In this document: positions 56,562 through 64,000 of the stretch, one piece after another
Numbering within the stretch: the stretch's first letter is position 1
Layout: each line of letters begins with the position of its first letter
Assembly (NCBI RefSeq): GCF_002727065.1
Contig: NZ_PDVP01000019.1
Location: 33,632 to 97,631 of the forward strand
Direction: 5' to 3'
Source: Zhengella mangrovi
Lineage (GTDB): Bacteria > Pseudomonadota > Alphaproteobacteria > Rhizobiales > Rhizobiaceae
Length of the DNA: 64,000 bases
Translations under genes and position numbers: made by a program
Notes under the pieces: generated by a model
Told to the model about the DNA's origin: nothing
The model's database searches: none
Seen by the model: only the letters and a program-made list of their open reading frames with translations

Positions 56562-58343
56562 TCAGCGCGACGGTGCCAGTGCCACGCCCTCGCGCCGGGG
56601 ATCGGCGCCACCCTCCAGTCCGTCTTCCGTGAACGCAACGCCGTGCAGACCGGAATTGAGATCGCGCACGGCGGTCTCGTAACCCAGTGCCTGGAGGTCA
56701 TTCACAAGCGCTTCCGCCGATGTTCCCTGCTCGATGTCATAGGTGCCGAAACGGTTTGTCAGGTGGGGCAGGGCGACGGCCTGCTGGATGTTCATCTTCC
56801 AGTCGAGAAGCGCGACGATGGCATTGGCGACATAGGGAATGATGCGGCTGCCGCCCGGCGAGCCGAGCGCGAAGGCCGGCTTGCCGTCCTTGAGGATGAT
56901 GGTGGGCGACATGGACGAGCGCGGCCGCTTGCCGGGTTCCACGCGGTTGGCCACCGTCTCGCCATCGGCCGATTCGGGCAGGAAGGAGAAGTCGGTCAGC
57001 TGGTTGTTGAGGAGGAAGCCGCCGGCCATCAGGCGGGCGCCGAATCCGTTCTCGACCGACGACGTCATGGACACGACGTTTCCATCGGCATCGACGATGA
57101 CGAAATGGCTCGTCGAGGGCATGGAAACATCAATGCCGTCACGGCGCAGTTCGGCCTTGTCCCACGGCGGGTTGCCCGGCTTGACCGCATCGCCGGGCAA
57201 GGCCGTGTCGCGCCGGAGCTGTTCCGACCGGTCGCGCAGGTAACCGGCGTCGAGGAGGCCCTTCGGCATGGATACGAAGTCGCTGTCGGCCATGAATCGG
57301 CCGCGGTCGGCAAAAGCCAGCCGGGTTGCATCGCCGATCAGCCGCCAGGCCTGGGGATCTTCCGGTCCGAGTGCAGCCAGGTCGAAGGGCTGCAGCAGCC
57401 CCAGGATCTGACCGATCGTCAGCGCGCCCGAGGAGGGCGGGCCCATGCCGCAGACCTCGAATCCGCGGTATGGGGCGCAGACGGCAGCCCGCTCCACGGC
57501 CCGATAGGCCTTCATGTCGTCGATCGTCATCAGGCCCGGATTGGTGGCGTGAAGGCGGATGGCGTCGACGATCCGGTCGGCGATGGCCTCCGCGCAAAAG
57601 GCGCGCGCGCCCGCCTGGGCGATGGAGCGCAGGCTTTCGGCATAGTCGTGGTTCTTGAGCACGGCGCCGGCCTTCAGCGGTTCGCCTCCCGAATCGAAGA
57701 AATAGGCTCTCGTGGTCGGTTGGCCTTCAAGGCGCTGGCGGTCGGCGGCGATCAGCCCGGCCAGGCGCGGCGAGACGGCAAAGCCGGTCTCCGCCATGGC
57801 GATGGCGGCCGCGAAATTGTCCGCCCATGGCCGCTTGCCATGGGCCTTGTGCGCCAGGTCCATCAGGGCGACGACGCCCGGAACGCCGACGGAGCGGCCG
57901 CCGACAACGGCATCAAAGAAGTTCATCGGCTTGCCGTCCGGCTGGCGGAACAGGTCGGCCGTCGCGGCAGCCGGCGCGGTCTCGCGTCCGTCGATGGTGG
58001 TCAGCTTGCCGGTGGCGGCATCGTAGTAGACAAGGAATGCGCCTCCGCCGATGCCCGACGATTGTGGCTCGACCAGTCCGAGCACGGTCTGGACGGCGAT
58101 CATGGCGTCGATGGCCGATCCGCCGGCGGCAAGCGCATCCATGCCCGCCCTGGCCGCCAGCGGGTTGGCGGCGACGACCATCGGCGCCTTGCCGCGCACG
58201 GGGTCTGCGGGACTGGCGAGGACCGGTGCGGTCGCCGTCTCGGGCTGCACCGTGTCGGCTGCCTGCTGCGCCGACGCCATTGCGGGCAGCAGCAGGGAGA
58301 CGAGGATGGCCAATACCAGGGTGCGCGGGCCGAGTCCTTGCAT
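56562..58343 (-). CDS. ggt: Gamma-glutamyltransferase
   Basis: Periplasmic enzyme that cleaves glutathione and other gamma-glutamyl compounds. The 593-residue precursor has a signal peptide (MQGLGPRTLVLAILVSLLLPAMASA) and self-cleaves before the catalytic Thr in PSTSHFVIVDADGNVVSMT. The small subunit shows the tail GSPGGSRIIPYVANAIVALLDW, while the large subunit has GGSAIDAMIAVQTVLGLVEPQSSGIGGGAFLVYYD. GGAGG lies upstream. The stop of lipB is 46 nt upstream, so lipB, ggt and the next gene may be one operon. Confidence 0.94.
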   Translation of the reverse strand: MQGLGPRTLVLAILVSLLLPAMASAQQAADTVQPETATAPVLASPADPVRGKAPMVVAANPLAARAGMDALAAGGSAIDAMIAVQTVLGLVEPQSSGIGGGAFLVYYDAATGKLTTIDGRETAPAAATADLFRQPDGKPMNFFDAVVGGRSVGVPGVVALMDLAHKAHGKRPWADNFAAAIAMAETGFAVSPRLAGLIAADRQRLEGQPTTRAYFFDSGGEPLKAGAVLKNHDYAESLRSIAQAGARAFCAEAIADRIVDAIRLHATNPGLMTIDDMKAYRAVERAAVCAPYRGFEVCGMGPPSSGALTIGQILGLLQPFDLAALGPEDPQAWRLIGDATRLAFADRGRFMADSDFVSMPKGLLDAGYLRDRSEQLRRDTALPGDAVKPGNPPWDKAELRRDGIDVSMPSTSHFVIVDADGNVVSMTSSVENGFGARLMAGGFLLNNQLTDFSFLPESADGETVANRVEPGKRPRSSMSPTIILKDGKPAFALGSPGGSRIIPYVANAIVALLDWKMNIQQAVALPHLTNRFGTYDIEQGTSAEALVNDLQALGYETAVRDLNSGLHGVAFTEDGLEGGADPRREGVALAPSR

Positions 58344-58389
58344 GATGGCTTCCTCCGGTTTCTTCCCACCGGACACGGGTAGCCCGGCG

Positions 58390-59106
58390 TCAGGGCATGG
58401 CAACGGGTCCGAATACGTCCTCGAACGCGGCCTTCAGCGCGACGTCGAGATCGTCCATGGTAACCGGAAGCCCGAGATCGACAAGGCTTGTCACGCCGTG
58501 CCCGGTGATTCCGCAGGGAACGATGCCGGAGAAGTGGTCGAGATCCGGTTCGACGTTGATGGCGATGCCGTGAAAGCTCACCCACTTGCGCAGGCGGATG
58601 CCGATGGCGGCGATCTTGTCCTCCGCCGGGGTGCCATCGGGCAGGGCGGGTTTTTCCGGCCGGACGACCCACACGCCGACGCGGTCCTCGCGACGTTCGC
58701 CACGAACGTTGAACCTTGCCAGCGTGGCAATGATCCATTCCTCCAGCGCGGCCACGAAGGCGCGCACGTCCTCGCGCCGGCGCTTCAGGTCAAGCATGAC
58801 GTAGGCCACGCGCTGGCCGGGGCCATGGTAGGTATATTCACCGCCACGGCCGGCGCGATGGACGGGAAAGCGGTCGGGCGCGAGCAGGTCGGCCGCCTGC
58901 GCCGACGTGCCGGCGGTATAGAGCGGCGGGTGTTCCACCAGCCAGACCAGTTCGCCCGCGCTGCCGGCGCGAATCGCGTCTGCGCGGGCTTCCATGGCCG
59001 CCAGCGCCGTTTCGTAGTCAGTCAGCCCCGGTTCGATGTGCCATTCCACCGGCGGCGATGCCGTGACAGGCTGGAAGCTGGCGGCGATCTCGGCGCGTTG
59101 GCTCAT
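58390..59106 (-). CDS. lipB: Lipoyl(octanoyl) transferase
   Basis: Transfers octanoyl groups from acyl-carrier protein to lipoyl domains of 2-oxoacid dehydrogenases and the glycine cleavage system. The 238-residue product has [21 protein letters not shown], the catalytic Lys region [16 protein letters not shown] and the catalytic Cys in [17 protein letters not shown]. Length is normal. It is the first gene of a leftward group with ggt. Confidence 0.95.
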   Translation of the reverse strand: MSQRAEIAASFQPVTASPPVEWHIEPGLTDYETALAAMEARADAIRAGSAGELVWLVEHPPLYTAGTSAQAADLLAPDRFPVHRAGRGGEYTYHGPGQRVAYVMLDLKRRREDVRAFVAALEEWIIATLARFNVRGERREDRVGVWVVRPEKPALPDGTPAEDKIAAIGIRLRKWVSFHGIAINVEPDLDHFSGIVPCGITGHGVTSLVDLGLPVTMDDLDVALKAAFEDVFGPVAMP

Positions 59107-59215
59107 GGGTGGCAGTCCTCGTGCTCTTGCAGGCCTTTATATCGCGTTTCGGACCTCCAGCGGCAAGGCCGGGCAGGAAAGCGGCAACAAAGTCAAAAAG
59201 GGCGCGCTTTCGCAC

Positions 59216-59244
59216 TTGTAAGCGGTGGGGCGATTTGCTAAATC
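59216..59244 (+). promoter_or_regulatory. Candidate tRNA-Leu promoter
   Basis: TTGTAA (59216-59221), a 17-nt spacer and TAAATC (59239-59244) lie 36-64 bp before the tRNA. A perfect hairpin (GCGATTT-GCT-AAATCGC, 59230-59246) overlaps the -10. Only a moderate match. Confidence 0.35.
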
Positions 59245-59279
59245 GCCGCCTGCCGGTCCTGCCGGCCCATTCGTGACGT

Positions 59280-59364
59280 GCGGTCGTGGCGGAATTGGTA
59301 GACGCGCAGCGTTGAGGTCGCTGTGGGGCAACCCGTGGAAGTTCGAGTCTTCTCGACCGCACCA
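59280..59364 (+). tRNA. tRNA-Leu (anticodon GAG)
   Basis: A full cloverleaf can be drawn: acceptor stem GCGGTCG / CGACCGC, D-arm with AATTGGTAGA, anticodon stem CAGCG / CGCTG around TTGAGGT (anticodon GAG at 59314-59316), a long variable arm GGG-CAA-CCC typical of class II tRNAs, and a T-arm with TTCGAGT. CCA is encoded (59362-59364). It should read CUC and CUU codons. A terminator follows 12 nt later, and this terminator region is one arm of the long direct repeat. Confidence 0.97.
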
Positions 59365-59370
59365 TCACCT

Positions 59371-59456
59371 GACAAGCCCGGCCCGCAAGGCCGGGTTTTG
59401 TGTTTGCGGTCCCGCTTCCTTCTCCGCCTGTCTTTGCAGCCGGCATCGGGCCCGGC
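59371..59456 (+). repeat. Direct repeat, left copy (86 bp), containing the tRNA-Leu terminator
   Basis: This stretch and 61495-61580 are identical over the first 64 bases, with only three mismatches in 86, then diverge completely. It begins 7 bp after the tRNA CCA end and includes the whole terminator hairpin. The two copies enclose the acyltransferase-3 gene and about 2.04 kb of less GC-rich DNA, as attachment-site-like or recombination repeats would. Confidence 0.85.
59377..59399 (+). terminator. Intrinsic terminator of tRNA-Leu
   Basis: CCCGGCC, a 5-nt CGCAA loop and GGCCGGG form a perfect 7-bp stem followed by TTTT. A second identical copy lies in the right repeat at 61501-61523, where no rightward gene precedes it. 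Confidence 0.88.
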
Positions 59457-59505
59457 TTCTAGCCGGCAAGCGAGAAACGATATCGGGGCGTCGGGATTGC
59501 CGGTT

Positions 59506-61401
59506 TCAGGACGAAACGCTGGCTACGGCCCTTACCAGGCTCCAGGCGATGACGCCGGAAACCAGGATCACGTAGGCAAAGCTGATTTTCGTGAACCAGT
59601 GCACAAAACGCGGGTTCCGGTTCAGTGCGAGTACTGGCATCTCGACAGCGATGTGCAGAACCAAAGACACCAGAATCACGATGGATACAGACAGGCTCAG
59701 CGTCCAGAAATAGACGCCCTCAAACGTGCCGATGGTCGTCGGCACCGGAAACCGCGCAACAAACTGCATGACCGGGACATGGGTCAGGTAAATGACAAAG
59801 GACAGCAGGCCAAGCGCTCGCAGTCCGGAAAGCAGGTTATTGTCGAACGCTCCGCGATTTTCGGCAAAGCGCAGGACGAGGATGACTGCGGCGCAGGCGA
59901 AGAGAACAACCAGTCTTGGGGGTTCGAAAGAATCGGAAAGCGGAAGACCGGATGAAATGGTCGTAGCAAATGCGACTGCCATGGCAAGGGCAGCGAAAGC
60001 GGCAACGGCGTAGATCGGTGCCATGCGCGCCGGTTTGGGAGAAAACCTTTCGCCAGGAGCAAATATCGCGAACGGGATCGCAATCGCAATGCCAAGAAAG
60101 AAGGCATCGAGGTGGTAGAGAACGGTGTAGGCCAGCCATTGCTGACCGTCGAATATGCTTCTCCAGGATGCTGCCAGAAGGACGCCGGCCACGGCAATGG
60201 CCAGGCCAACCGCTGCGCCTTTCACATTGTCTTTCCAGCCAAAGGAAAGCAGGCCGGCGATGAAAGGAAGGCTGAGGAGTGGCATCAGGATATAGAACTG
60301 GAATTCCGTCGATATCGACCACCAGACGGAATGGGAAATTGGCGCTTTCAGGATCTGCGGATCGAAAACGTAGGAGAGAGTGGCATAGCGGAACAGGACG
60401 GCGCCGAGATTTTGGAATGTCACGAGCGATTTGGGTAGCGTGAACACAGTTGACAGCGCGAGACAGACGATGAGGGTCATCGCAAAGACTGGAACGATGC
60501 GAATTACCCGTCGAAGCCAGAAATCCGAAACGATACCGGTTTTCCCGCGCCGGAGAGCGGAAGAAATGCTGAATGTCAGAGTGAAGGCGCTGACGACATA
60601 GAAAATCTCGACACCGAAATGTCCATTTCCGGCAAGTCTGCTGATGAACGGAAAGGCCGACAGGTCGGGCTGACCTGAATATCCGGTAGCGTGCAGGAGA
60701 ACCACGAGGCTGGCCCCGATACCACGCAGCATATCGACGGAAAGATAGACTCTTCCGCTACTGACAGGTGGTCCTTTCGTGAACCGGACAGCCAGCCAGA
60801 CGCATGCAACGACAATCGCGAGAAGGCCGACATGGGTGGCCATGCGCAAGACATCGAAGCCAGCTTGCTCGGCTGCGACCACGACACCATCGATCAGGAT
60901 CGTTCCGTTGCCGATTGTTTTCGCCGAGAATGTCAGCCGCTCGACGGTAACGGGCGGATCGAACAACACTGTCTCAACGGAGATGCCGGCTCTCTGGTTG
61001 CCGTAGACAATGTCTCTCTTTTCTTCTCCTGCCTGCACGGCGAGGGTGTTCGTAGCTTGTCCAGGATAAACGTAGAGGCGGATTTTCACGGTACTAACCG
61101 GTATCGCCTGACCAAGCTCCAGTGATGCCTTTGCCCCAACCTTGGATGTAAATGTTGCGCTGCCTTCAGTATAGCGCCCGAACAAGTCCAGCGTTTTCCA
61201 AGCTCCGTCCGTCGCGATGAGCTGGTCGGAATAGTATCTCTGTTCGGTTCCAGGGTGCTTGACTACATATGCTGCTACCAAGATGACAAGCAAGGCAAGC
61301 AGGATAGTTGATGCAAGCGTTCGGCTGTTCTGTTTGGACGGCACCGACAGCTCTGTCCGATCAGCATTTTCCATCGCCGCCCCATCCTCGCCAATTGACA
61401 T
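59506..61401 (-). CDS. Acyltransferase-3 family membrane protein (OafA/YrhL-like)
   Basis: A 631-residue membrane protein that probably adds an acyl group to a surface polysaccharide or lipid. It has a short cytoplasmic start, a helix (about residues 29-48, TILLALLVILVAAYVV), a periplasmic beta-rich domain (about 50-180), then about ten membrane helices of the acyltransferase-3 domain with VYLSVDMLRGIGASLVVLLHATG and GHFGVEIFYVVSAFTLTFS. The family's catalytic His is in LLHATG. The gene is less GC-rich than its neighbours (one 60-base line, 61261-61320, counts 28 G+C) and lies between two 86-bp direct repeats beside tRNA-Leu, so it was probably acquired. The ATG at 61374 is an alternative start. 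Confidence 0.9.
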   Translation of the reverse strand: MSIGEDGAAMENADRTELSVPSKQNSRTLASTILLALLVILVAAYVVKHPGTEQRYYSDQLIATDGAWKTLDLFGRYTEGSATFTSKVGAKASLELGQAIPVSTVKIRLYVYPGQATNTLAVQAGEEKRDIVYGNQRAGISVETVLFDPPVTVERLTFSAKTIGNGTILIDGVVVAAEQAGFDVLRMATHVGLLAIVVACVWLAVRFTKGPPVSSGRVYLSVDMLRGIGASLVVLLHATGYSGQPDLSAFPFISRLAGNGHFGVEIFYVVSAFTLTFSISSALRRGKTGIVSDFWLRRVIRIVPVFAMTLIVCLALSTVFTLPKSLVTFQNLGAVLFRYATLSYVFDPQILKAPISHSVWWSISTEFQFYILMPLLSLPFIAGLLSFGWKDNVKGAAVGLAIAVAGVLLAASWRSIFDGQQWLAYTVLYHLDAFFLGIAIAIPFAIFAPGERFSPKPARMAPIYAVAAFAALAMAVAFATTISSGLPLSDSFEPPRLVVLFACAAVILVLRFAENRGAFDNNLLSGLRALGLLSFVIYLTHVPVMQFVARFPVPTTIGTFEGVYFWTLSLSVSIVILVSLVLHIAVEMPVLALNRNPRFVHWFTKISFAYVILVSGVIAWSLVRAVASVSS

Positions 61402-61494
61402 TGCCCGTTCGATTGCGGTCTAGCTGAATGTCGGGGCGCCATCAATCATTGCTATTCGCGTTTCCGGACACCCAGTTGAACAAGCTTCGATTGG

Positions 61495-61580
61495 GACAAG
61501 CCCGGCCCGCAAGGCCGGGTTTTGTGTTTGCGGTCCCGCTTCCTTCTCCGCCTGTCTTTACAGCCCGCATCGGGCCCGCC
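61495..61580 (+). repeat. Direct repeat, right copy (86 bp)
   Basis: Near-identical partner of 59371-59456 (83 of 86 bases). The differences are G to A, G to C and G to C in the last third. The copy includes an intact terminator hairpin, although no rightward gene ends here. It is 32 bp upstream of the 3-hydroxyisobutyrate dehydrogenase-like gene. No tRNA fragment is visible next to this copy. Confidence 0.85.
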
Positions 61581-61612
61581 ATGGTCTCGTCACGCAAACG
61601 GGGAGGAGCGGC

Positions 61613-62518
61613 ATGGCAAGACCGGTCATCGGTTTCATCGGCGTCGGGCTCATGGGCCACGGCATGGCGAAAAACATCGTGGAGAAAGGCTACCCGCTCG
61701 TGGTGATGGCGCACCGCAACCGGGCGCCTGTCGATGACCTTGTCGGGCGCGGCGCGCAAGAGGCCGCCACGCCGCGCGAACTGGCAGAGCGCTGCGACAT
61801 CCTCCACATCTGTGTCTCCGGCAGTCCCCAGGTGGAGGCCGTCATGCGGGGCGACGACGGGATCCTCGCCGGCGCCCGTCCGGGCCTGACCGTGATCGAT
61901 TGTTCGACGTCGAACCCGGTCAGCACGCTGGGCCTGGCGGCGGATTGCGCAGCGGCCGGCATTGCCTTTGCCGATGCGCCGCTCAGCCGCACACCGAAAG
62001 AGGCCGAGGCCGGCACGCTGGACACGATGGTGGGTGCCGACGCGGAAACGTTCGCGCGGATTCGGCCGGTGCTCGCGTGCTGGGCCGGGGTGATCATCCA
62101 TCTCGGGCCGGTCGGTTCCGGCCACAAGATGAAGCTCATCAACAACTTCATCGCCATGGGTTATGCCGCGCTCTATTCGGAGGCGCTGGCGCTGGCGCGG
62201 AAGGCCGGCCTTTCTGCCGATCAGGTCGATTCGGTGATCCGTCCGGGGCGTATGGCCAACGGCTTCTACGAAACCTTCATGAAGTGGACGCTGGAGCGCG
62301 ACGAGAATGCCCATCTCTTCACCATCACCAATGCCCACAAGGACATGCGCTACCTTTCCGACCTGGCGACGTCGGTCGGCGGGGTGAACCCGGTGCAGTC
62401 GGCGGTCCGCAACAGCTTCGCCGCCATGGAAGCGGCGGGCGAGGGGAGCCGCTACGTGCCCATGCTGGCCGACTTCATCGCCGGGATGAACGGGCTGGAC
62501 CGGAACGACGGCAACTGA
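61613..62518 (+). CDS. 3-hydroxyisobutyrate dehydrogenase family oxidoreductase
   Basis: A 301-residue beta-hydroxyacid dehydrogenase. The NAD(P)-binding motif opens the protein (VIGFIGVGLMGHGMAKNIVEKG), the substrate-binding region is IDCSTSNPVSTLGLA, and the catalytic Lys is in GSGHKMKLINNF. The family includes 3-hydroxyisobutyrate, tartronate-semialdehyde and related dehydrogenases; sequence does not separate them here. GGGGAGGAG precedes the ATG. The right copy of the 86-bp repeat is just upstream and may have displaced or replaced its original promoter. Confidence 0.92.
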   Translation: MARPVIGFIGVGLMGHGMAKNIVEKGYPLVVMAHRNRAPVDDLVGRGAQEAATPRELAERCDILHICVSGSPQVEAVMRGDDGILAGARPGLTVIDCSTSNPVSTLGLAADCAAAGIAFADAPLSRTPKEAEAGTLDTMVGADAETFARIRPVLACWAGVIIHLGPVGSGHKMKLINNFIAMGYAALYSEALALARKAGLSADQVDSVIRPGRMANGFYETFMKWTLERDENAHLFTITNAHKDMRYLSDLATSVGGVNPVQSAVRNSFAAMEAAGEGSRYVPMLADFIAGMNGLDRNDGN

Positions 62519-62617
62519 AGCGGTTCGCCGCTGCCCGGCGATTGATCGTTGTCATGGCGCGCGGTGTGTTCCGGGCGTCTCATTCCCGTTGATCTTTTCC
62601 ACGGGGAGGGAATGGCA

Positions 62618-63631
62618 ATGAAGTCGACAGGTCGTATCTGCGCGGCACTGGCACTCCTGGCCGGTGCATGCGGAACCGCATCCGCCTACGACGGGCCGGT
62701 CTATGAACACCTCGGGGTGTACGGGCTGGCACTGGGAAGCGATCGCGATCTGGCCGTGCGGGCAAACCGCTACGTGCTCACGCCGGACCGGCTGACGGCA
62801 AGCCTCTCGGTCGAAAACTACGGGAAGGCGGCTGTGACGAGCCGGCTCTACCTCCAGTTCAAGCCGGTCACGTCCTGGCATTCGGACAATGCCGGTGCCT
62901 TCGCGCTTGACGTGCCGGACAACCTGCTCGGCGCGAGCGCGACGCTGGATGGCCGGGATCTTGACGGTACGATGCGGGAAAGCGCGCTCTATCGCGGCAT
63001 CGATATCTCCGCGGACCTGGCTGCGGCCGGTATCGGGCTGGTGCCGTTCCGTATCGATACGTCGAAGGCGGATCCGGACCGGCTGCGCGCCTTGCGGGAA
63101 GGGGGCATTGCCGGCCGTTTCGGTGCCGACTGGCAACTCGACCTGACCTATGCCTGGCCGGTCACGATCGAAGCGGGGAAGACGAGCGAGGTCAGGGCCG
63201 TCTTCAAGCCGATCCTGGGCGCGTTCGTGGATACGCTGACGATCTTCGACTACGAGCCGGACAAGCTGCAACTGGGAATCGAGGGGCCGCCGGTCTCGGG
63301 GCTGTGCCTGACTCCCGGGCAGGAGCAGCGGATCTTCGCCCTGTTCGGTGCGATCGGGGGTGACGGCCCTGAATGGCCATACCGGATCCGTGACTACTCG
63401 GTGACGCTTGTTGCGCCCGCACAGGGCTTTGCCGGTCTTTATGATTTCTCGTTCCGCATCGAGCCGTCGCGCCCGGGCGACATCGTTTCGGTTTGCGGCG
63501 GCGATTTCCGCGAGCAGACGGACGGCGCGATGGTGTGGGAAACCGACCGTGCGGACGAAACGGTGCTCACGATTCACTTCATCGAGGTGGAGGATGCCTA
63601 TCGCCGTTATCTGCCGAAACCGGAAAAATGA
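62618..63631 (+). CDS. DUF4424 family exported protein
   Basis: A 337-residue secreted protein. Signal peptide MKSTGRICAALALLAGACGTASA, then a beta-rich domain with YVLTPDRLTASLSVENYGKAAVTSRLYLQF and a C-terminal YDFSFRIEPSRPGDIVSVCGGDF. It matches DUF4424, whose function is unknown. The mature part has two cysteines that could form a disulfide (GLCLTPGQ and VSVCGGD). I use the ATG at 62618 because GGAGG lies 8 nt before it; the ATG at 62612 is too close. Confidence 0.85.
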   Translation: MKSTGRICAALALLAGACGTASAYDGPVYEHLGVYGLALGSDRDLAVRANRYVLTPDRLTASLSVENYGKAAVTSRLYLQFKPVTSWHSDNAGAFALDVPDNLLGASATLDGRDLDGTMRESALYRGIDISADLAAAGIGLVPFRIDTSKADPDRLRALREGGIAGRFGADWQLDLTYAWPVTIEAGKTSEVRAVFKPILGAFVDTLTIFDYEPDKLQLGIEGPPVSGLCLTPGQEQRIFALFGAIGGDGPEWPYRIRDYSVTLVAPAQGFAGLYDFSFRIEPSRPGDIVSVCGGDFREQTDGAMVWETDRADETVLTIHFIEVEDAYRRYLPKPEK

Positions 63632-63685
63632 GGGTCGAAACGGCGGCAGGCCGCAAGGCCGCAACGTCACCTGAGTGTGCAGTGC

Positions 63686-63710
63686 AAAAAAATCGAAAAA
63701 ACCGAAAAAA
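63686..63710. promoter_or_regulatory. Phased A-tract UP-like element
   Basis: Three A-tracts of 7, 6 and 6 bases begin at 63686, 63696 and 63705, about one helical turn apart, directly upstream of the rRNA promoter -35. Phased A-tracts bend DNA and resemble UP elements bound by the RNA polymerase alpha subunit. Confidence 0.65.
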
Positions 63711-63715
63711 GGCCG

Positions 63716-63744
63716 TTGACAGGAAAGCCGGGCGGGCCCTATAA
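63716..63744 (+). promoter_or_regulatory. rRNA operon promoter
   Basis: TTGACA (63716-63721), an exact 17-nt spacer and CTATAA (63739-63744) form a near-consensus sigma-70 promoter, with an A-tract UP-like element upstream. A GC-rich segment follows the -10, as in stringently controlled stable-RNA promoters. Confidence 0.85.
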
Positions 63745-64000
63745 GCCCCCCACAACGAGGGCGGCGGCGCCGCTGGCGACAGAGCGCTGCGCCCTTGAGT
63801 TTCCGAGATAGCCGCTTCGAGCGACTGATTGGACGGCCCGGCTGGGCGGCTCTTTTGAGGGGCTTGGCTGGTTGAAAGCTGTTTTTGCGGCTTTGTTCTT
63901 TGACAACCGAATATGGAAGAAAGAGAAACGTGGGCGGCAGGTCCTTGATTTGCCAAGCAGTTTCCTGAAAGGGAGATTGCGGTTCAAGAGACATGGCGGA
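63745..64000 (+). other. rRNA operon leader (16S gene lies beyond the window)
   Basis: The leader carries TGTTCTTTGACA at 63894-63905, matching the boxA-type antitermination signal, and then GAAAGAGAAACGTGGGCGG, a sequence typical of the stretch before 16S rRNA in Hyphomicrobiales. The start of 16S rRNA itself is not reached. No open frame here looks real. Confidence 0.75.

Noticed and set aside
61440..61500. Possible tRNA remnant before the right 86-bp repeat (AAGCTTCGATTG resembles a T-arm)
   Set aside because: Only a few bases match, no stem can be formed and no acceptor end is present.

Overview
The window looks like a chromosomal segment of a GC-rich alphaproteobacterium, most likely in the order Hyphomicrobiales (Rhizobiales). 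The evidence is the block uvrA / ssb / marC / gyrA / coaD / two cyclophilins / queA / tgt, an alphaproteobacterial-type LexA box (GAAC-N7-GAAC) between uvrA and ssb, and several alphaproteobacterial families: MipZ, DUF1489, DUF2336, EipB/DUF1849, a phasin and a LiuR-like MerR regulator. Nearly all of it is vertically inherited housekeeping sequence. I see no CRISPR array, prophage, insertion sequence or integrase.

Layout. 1-12.3 kb: repair, replication and tRNA modification (uvrA partial, ssb, a VOC protein, marC, gyrA, coaD, ppi x2, queA, tgt). 12.3-20.1 kb: membrane and envelope genes (DUF2177, mgtE, a MerR regulator, a methyltransferase, DUF1624, an aldo/keto reductase, mscS, ydcF, DUF3253). 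20.1-29.2 kb: a 42-residue membrane peptide, sdaA, DUF1489, mipZ, a D,D-carboxypeptidase with a SPOR domain, a phasin and clpS-clpA. 29.4-38 kb: azlCD, two PAP2 proteins, a HIT / acyltransferase / phosphodiesterase / RidA operon, eipB, and a CoA-ester lyase / MaoC pair. 38.1-50.5 kb: DUF2336, parE and a Tad pilus assembly cluster (cpaB, cpaC, a small lipoprotein, cpaE, cpaF, tadB, tadC, tadD) followed by an unrecognised protein with an internal duplication. 50.6-54 kb: an XRE regulator and a glutathione-dependent formaldehyde detoxification operon (frmA ... fghA). 54.2-59.1 kb: a K+ channel-like protein, an SRPBCC-M50 fusion protease, ggt and lipB. 59.3-61.6 kb: tRNA-Leu(GAG) and an acyltransferase-3 gene enclosed by an 86-bp direct repeat. 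61.6-64 kb: a 3-hydroxyisobutyrate dehydrogenase-like gene, DUF4424, and the promoter and leader of an rRNA operon whose 16S gene lies beyond the window.

Most unusual points: (1) the acyltransferase gene next to tRNA-Leu is flanked by near-identical 86-bp copies of the tRNA terminator region and is visibly less GC-rich, which suggests a small horizontally acquired islet; (2) the Tgt enzyme has lost three of the four zinc ligands of the bacterial family; (3) the Tad cluster lacks pilin, prepilin peptidase and minor pilins, and carries an 84-residue lipoprotein where CpaD would normally be; (4) the protein downstream of tadD is built from two repeats of an unfamiliar helical domain; (5) an SRPBCC domain is fused to a site-2-type metalloprotease; (6) an inverted pair of DnaA boxes and a LexA box lie in an unusually long uvrA-ssb gap; (7) two small membrane-peptide genes (48 and 42 residues) have good ribosome-binding sites.
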